From Paracoccaceae bacterium (lineage in GTDB: Bacteria; Pseudomonadota; Alphaproteobacteria; Rhodobacterales; Rhodobacteraceae): 8,409 bases of DNA. Positions 6,410 through 8,409 of this stretch are shown here, piece by piece. The position numbers and the translations under genes are program-made. The notes below the pieces were generated by a model, which worked only from the letters and a program-made list of their open reading frames with translations, ran no database searches and was not told where the DNA came from. Position 1 is the stretch's first letter, and every line of letters starts with the position of its first letter. Location: positions 1-8,409 of the forward strand of contig WFPZ01000125.1 in assembly GCA_015487335.1 (NCBI GenBank), in the 5' to 3' direction.

Positions 6410-7148
6410 CGTGCCTCACCGTCGCCGTGAAAATGTATCCGCCGCCCCGCACCGTCTGGATCAGGGTGGGCTGCTTGGGATTCTCCTCTATCTTGTGGCG
6501 CAGGCGGCTGACCTGCATGTCGATCTTTCGGTCGAACGGAATCTCCACCTTGCCGCGCGCCAGATCGAGCAGCTGGTCGCGCGACAGCACCCTCTGGGGA
6601 TGCTCGGCAAAGGCCAGCAGAAGGTCGAACTCGGCCGTGGAAAGATCGACGAGCGTGCCGTCGGACGAAGTCAGCCGGCGCATCCCCACGTCGAGGCGCC
6701 AGTTGTCGAACAGCAGGACGCGCCGCCCGCCGGCGGCCTTCGCGCTGGGCGGCACCATGCGGGTGCGGCGCAGCACCGCCCTGATGCGGGCCAGAAGCTC
6801 GTGGGGGTTGAAGGGCTTGGCGATATAGTCGTCGGCCCCGCCGGAGAAGCCCTTGATGCGGTCATGTTCCTCGCCCATCACCGTCAGCATCACCACCGGC
6901 ACCAGAGAGGTGCGGCGCAGCTCGCGGCAGATCGTCAGCCCGTCGCGGCCGGGCAGCATCAGGTCGAGTATGACCAGATCGATTTTCCAGTCGGCCATCA
7001 TCCGCTGCATCTCGTCCCCGTCCGCTGCCGTCGAGACACGGAACCCCTGTCGTCCAAGAAACCGTTTCAGCAGGACGCGAATTTCACGATCGTCATCAAC
7101 GACCAGAAGATGCGCTTCCGGCTTGTCTGTTCCCGCGTTCATGTCCAT
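6390..7148 (-). CDS. OmpR-family response regulator
   Basis: 252 residues from the ATG at 7148. The receiver domain at about 12-126 has the acidic pair D18/D19, the phospho-acceptor D62 in ILDLMLPG, T89 and K111 followed by P112. The winged-helix DNA-binding domain at about 143-245 ends in TVRGGGYIF, typical of the OmpR/PhoB class. The start is not fully settled. A GGAAGGA sequence at 7165-7171 is 16 bases before the ATG, longer than usual; the next ATG, at 7142, is farther still. The open frame continues upstream to 7307, but that part is AT-rich, reads through the promoter region and has no receiver homology. It is the first gene of the regulator-kinase-oxidase unit. The TGTAAC boxes ahead of it suggest that it binds its own promoter, which is an inference. 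Confidence 0.93.
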   Translation of the reverse strand: MDMNAGTDKPEAHLLVVDDDREIRVLLKRFLGRQGFRVSTAADGDEMQRMMADWKIDLVILDLMLPGRDGLTICRELRRTSLVPVVMLTVMGEEHDRIKGFSGGADDYIAKPFNPHELLARIRAVLRRTRMVPPSAKAAGGRRVLLFDNWRLDVGMRRLTSSDGTLVDLSTAEFDLLLAFAEHPQRVLSRDQLLDLARGKVEIPFDRKIDMQVSRLRHKIEENPKQPTLIQTVRGGGYIFTATVRHDEKPAA

Positions 7149-7186
7149 GAGATACCAAACCCGTTCCTTCCGAGAGCGTGAAAAAT

Positions 7187-7203
7187 TGTAACGAAATGTA
7201 ACG
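7187..7203. promoter_or_regulatory. Tandem TGTAACG boxes, probable regulator site
   Basis: Two identical heptamers, TGTAACG, lie at 7187-7193 and 7197-7203 with a 10-base period, about one helical turn, giving the GTAAC-N5-GTAAC layout common for OmpR-family dimers. A further TGTAAC, on the opposite strand, lies at 7266-7271. The pair sits downstream of the predicted start of transcription of the response regulator gene, so binding could repress or autoregulate. Assignment to the adjacent regulator is an inference. Confidence 0.5.
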
Positions 7204-7211
7204 GAAAGCCC

Positions 7212-7245
7212 CTCCCCGGCCCGGAACTTTTCCAAGGTCGGGGAG
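7212..7245 (-). promoter_or_regulatory. Inverted repeat in the leader of the regulator operon
   Basis: Arms 7212-7221 (CTCCCCGGCC) and 7236-7245 (GGTCGGGGAG) pair over ten bases with one mismatch, and GGAA/TTCC can pair inside the loop. The right arm touches the proposed -10 box, so the element is either an operator at the transcription start or a 5' leader hairpin. No long T run follows in the leftward direction, so a terminator is unlikely on that strand. Confidence 0.4.
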
Positions 7246-7272
7246 TTATGGTTATATTTCAAATGGTTACAA
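7245..7272 (-). promoter_or_regulatory. Predicted promoter of the regulator-kinase-oxidase operon
   Basis: Reading leftward, TTGTAA (7272-7267) and CATAAC (7250-7245) are separated by 16 bases and match four of six positions each of the sigma-70 -35 and -10 consensus. The island is clearly AT-richer than its surroundings and is the only good promoter candidate ahead of the regulator gene. An alternative -10, TATAAC at 7256-7251, has no good -35. TAACCAT occurs twice here (7269-7263 and 7254-7248), and the -35 overlaps a TGTAAC box. The weak match suggests an activator-dependent promoter. Confidence 0.45.
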
Positions 7273-7434
7273 TTGATCTTCCGGTCTGTCTTCGTCCGCT
7301 CCGGCAAGAAACGCGCCTGGCCGGATGCCGAAGGAGGGCCTGTCCGCCCTGCCCCTTCCGCCGCCTGTCGGCCGCCGTCCGCGGCCCTCCCCCGTCACTT
7401 GCCCGCCCCATGCAGGAAGCCATCCGCCCCCGCG

Positions 7435-7456
7435 AAAGGGCCGCAGAGGACGGCCC
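7435..7456 (-). terminator. Possible terminator after cbpM
   Basis: Reading leftward from the cbpM stop, a stem GGGCCG/CGGCCC (7456-7451 with 7443-7438) encloses a seven-base loop and is followed by TTT. The stem is short and the T run minimal, so this is a weak candidate. The rest of the gap at 7273-7494 holds no supported gene. Confidence 0.3.
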
Positions 7457-7494
7457 GCGGCATTCGGCGCAGGCCCCCTTCCGGCCGGGCAGGC

Positions 7495-7842
7495 CTACCG
7501 CCCTTTGCCGCGATGAAAGCTCAGCACCGCCTCGAGGATGCGCTCGCGCACCTCGGCCGGCTGGGCCTCGACGGCACGGGCCAGGGCGCGCAGCTCGGCA
7601 CGCAGCCCGTGCAGCTGGTCGATCAGCGACAGCACGATCGCCAGGGCGTCCTCTTCCAGCCCGAACTCGTCGCACAGGTCGCAGATCAGCTCCAGCCGGG
7701 CCACGTCGGCGGGGCTGAAGGCGGGGCCGGTCTCGGAGACGGCCGGGGCGACCAGCCCCGCCTCGACACAGGCGCGCAACCGGTCGCGGCTGAGCCGCAC
7801 CACGGTGGTCATCACTTCCGCCTCGGAGAAGAATCTGGTCAT
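7495..7842 (-). CDS. cbpM: Chaperone modulator CbpM
   Basis: A 115-residue protein of the MerR-like CbpM family, which binds the J domain of CbpA and limits its co-chaperone activity with DnaK. The start at 7842 was chosen because its ATG overlaps the stop of the upstream CbpA-type gene as ATGA, with an AAGGGGA ribosome site in front; a longer in-frame start at 7887 would lie inside cbpA. Visible family features are a helical N-terminus (SEAEVMTTVVRLS), the V-x-x-G-L-V-x-P turn at 26-33, F42 and the D46/I53 helix, and the L-x-L-I-D-Q-L helix at 71-78, followed by a leucine-rich C-terminal helix with arginines. E. coli CbpM shows the same GVVEP and LTLMD pattern. Despite the MerR-type fold, a DNA-binding role is not expected. 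The length is close to the family norm. Confidence 0.85.
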   Translation of the reverse strand: MTRFFSEAEVMTTVVRLSRDRLRACVEAGLVAPAVSETGPAFSPADVARLELICDLCDEFGLEEDALAIVLSLIDQLHGLRAELRALARAVEAQPAEVRERILEAVLSFHRGKGR

Positions 7843-8409
7843 GTCCGCATCCCCTTGCGTGGGTCGTAGCCATGTGTCTTGCGCCATTCGCGCATGAAAT
7901 CGGCCAGCTCGTCATCGATCCGGTCGGGCATGACGATGCGCAGCTCCACCCGCTGGTCGCCCGGCTTCTTCTGGCCGCGCCGCCTGACGCCGCGCCCGCG
8001 CAGCCGCAGCACCTGCCCCGAACTCGCCCCCTTGGGGATGGTCAGGTTGACCGGCCCCGAGATGGTGGGGGTCTTCACCTTGGCGCCCAGCACCGCTTCG
8101 TCAATGGTGATCGGCAGGGTGATCACGATGTCGTCGCCCTCGCGGCGGAACAGCGGATGCGGGCGCACCGAGATCGTCACATAGGCATCCCCCCGCGGCC
8201 CGCCGCCGATGCCCTCGCCGCCCTTGCCGCGCAGCCGGATCGTCTGGCCGTCGGCCGTGCCCTCGGGCAGGGTGACGTCGAGCACCTCGCCGGTGGGCAG
8301 GGTGATGCGCTTTCGCCCGCCGCGCACCGCGTCGAGGAAATCCACCTCGAGCGCATAGCGCATGTCGGGCCCCGGCGCCGAGAACCCCGCCCCGCCGCCG
8401 GGATGTGCC
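7839..8409 (-). CDS. cbpA: CbpA/DnaJ-type co-chaperone, C-terminal part (partial)
   Basis: The 5' part lies beyond the window; about 189 residues are readable. The frame stays open to the edge, so the ATG at 8363 is internal. A Gly/Pro-rich linker (GGGAGFSAPGPD) is followed by the two DnaJ C-terminal beta domains: the first begins VDFLDAVRGG and includes LPEGTADGQTIRLRGKG, the second includes HPLFRREGDDI, EAVLGAKVKTPT and IPKGASSGQVLRLRGRG. No CxxCxGxG zinc-finger repeats lie between the linker and these domains, which marks the CbpA/DnaJB type rather than DnaJ. The protein stimulates DnaK and binds unfolded clients through these domains. The J domain itself is outside the window. The ATGA overlap with cbpM shows translational coupling and supports the name; a generic DnaJ C-terminal protein is the alternative. 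Confidence 0.88.
   Translation of the reverse strand, partial: AHPGGGAGFSAPGPDMRYALEVDFLDAVRGGRKRITLPTGEVLDVTLPEGTADGQTIRLRGKGGEGIGGGPRGDAYVTISVRPHPLFRREGDDIVITLPITIDEAVLGAKVKTPTISGPVNLTIPKGASSGQVLRLRGRGVRRRGQKKPGDQRVELRIVMPDRIDDELADFMREWRKTHGYDPRKGMRT

Noticed and set aside
5009..6430. A 473-codon open frame on the + strand opposite the kinase gene
   Set aside because: Composition is typical of a GC-rich antisense frame, with no recognisable domains, and the kinase on the other strand has all its catalytic boxes.
7149..7307. N-terminal extension of the response regulator to an ATG at 7307
   Set aside because: The extra 53 codons cross the AT-rich promoter region and hairpin and add nothing resembling a receiver domain.
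7495..7842. Reading the small MerR-like protein as a transcription regulator
   Set aside because: Its position with an ATGA overlap after a CbpA-type gene and its LxLID helix pattern fit the chaperone modulator CbpM better.
7248..7869. Open frames on the + strand across the gap and cbpM (starting at 7248 and 7273)
   Set aside because: No family features, low-complexity Pro/Arg/Ala content, and they run antisense to cbpM; their starts fall within the proposed promoter.

Overview
The window is GC-rich and looks like an alphaproteobacterial chromosome, most probably from the Rhodobacterales/Paracoccaceae. The grounds are the codon usage, the CtaB and HCO (heme-copper oxidase) gene types and the CbpA/CbpM pair; no rRNA or other phylogenetic marker is present, so the placement is an inference. 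Genes are tightly packed, with several start/stop overlaps and only one AT-richer gap, at about 7149-7494. No mobile element, CRISPR array, tRNA or rRNA is visible.

Left edge (1-847, + strand): the last 52 codons of a DUF302 protein, then, directly after its TGA, a TVP38/TMEM64 (VTT/DedA-like) membrane protein. It converges, with a 4-base gap, on the leftward genes that fill the rest of the window.

Centre (7148 down to 852, - strand): the main unit. In transcription order it encodes an OmpR-family response regulator, an EnvZ-like histidine kinase, a CuA-type oxidase subunit II, a heme-copper oxidase subunit I, a membrane-anchored methionine-rich cupredoxin and, after a strong hairpin, heme O synthase (CtaB). 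The first four genes overlap one another by 8 to 20 bases, and the cupredoxin follows by 14 bases. This looks like one transcript in which a private two-component system sits ahead of the terminal reductase it presumably controls. CuA in subunit II would receive electrons from a cytochrome c or cupredoxin, subunit I would reduce O2 (or possibly NO) at its heme/CuB site, the cupredoxin is a candidate electron donor or copper donor, and CtaB makes the heme O precursor. The CuA motif of subunit II resembles B-type (ba3-like) oxidases; subunit I has mixed features and an unusual His at the K-pathway lysine position.

The gap at 7149-7494 holds a plausible leftward promoter, repeated TGTAAC boxes suited to an OmpR-type regulator, a leader hairpin and a possible terminator for the upstream genes.

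Right edge (7495-8409, - strand): cbpM and the C-terminal part of a CbpA/DnaJ-type co-chaperone, which overlap by four bases (ATGA). They form a separate chaperone operon running off the window.
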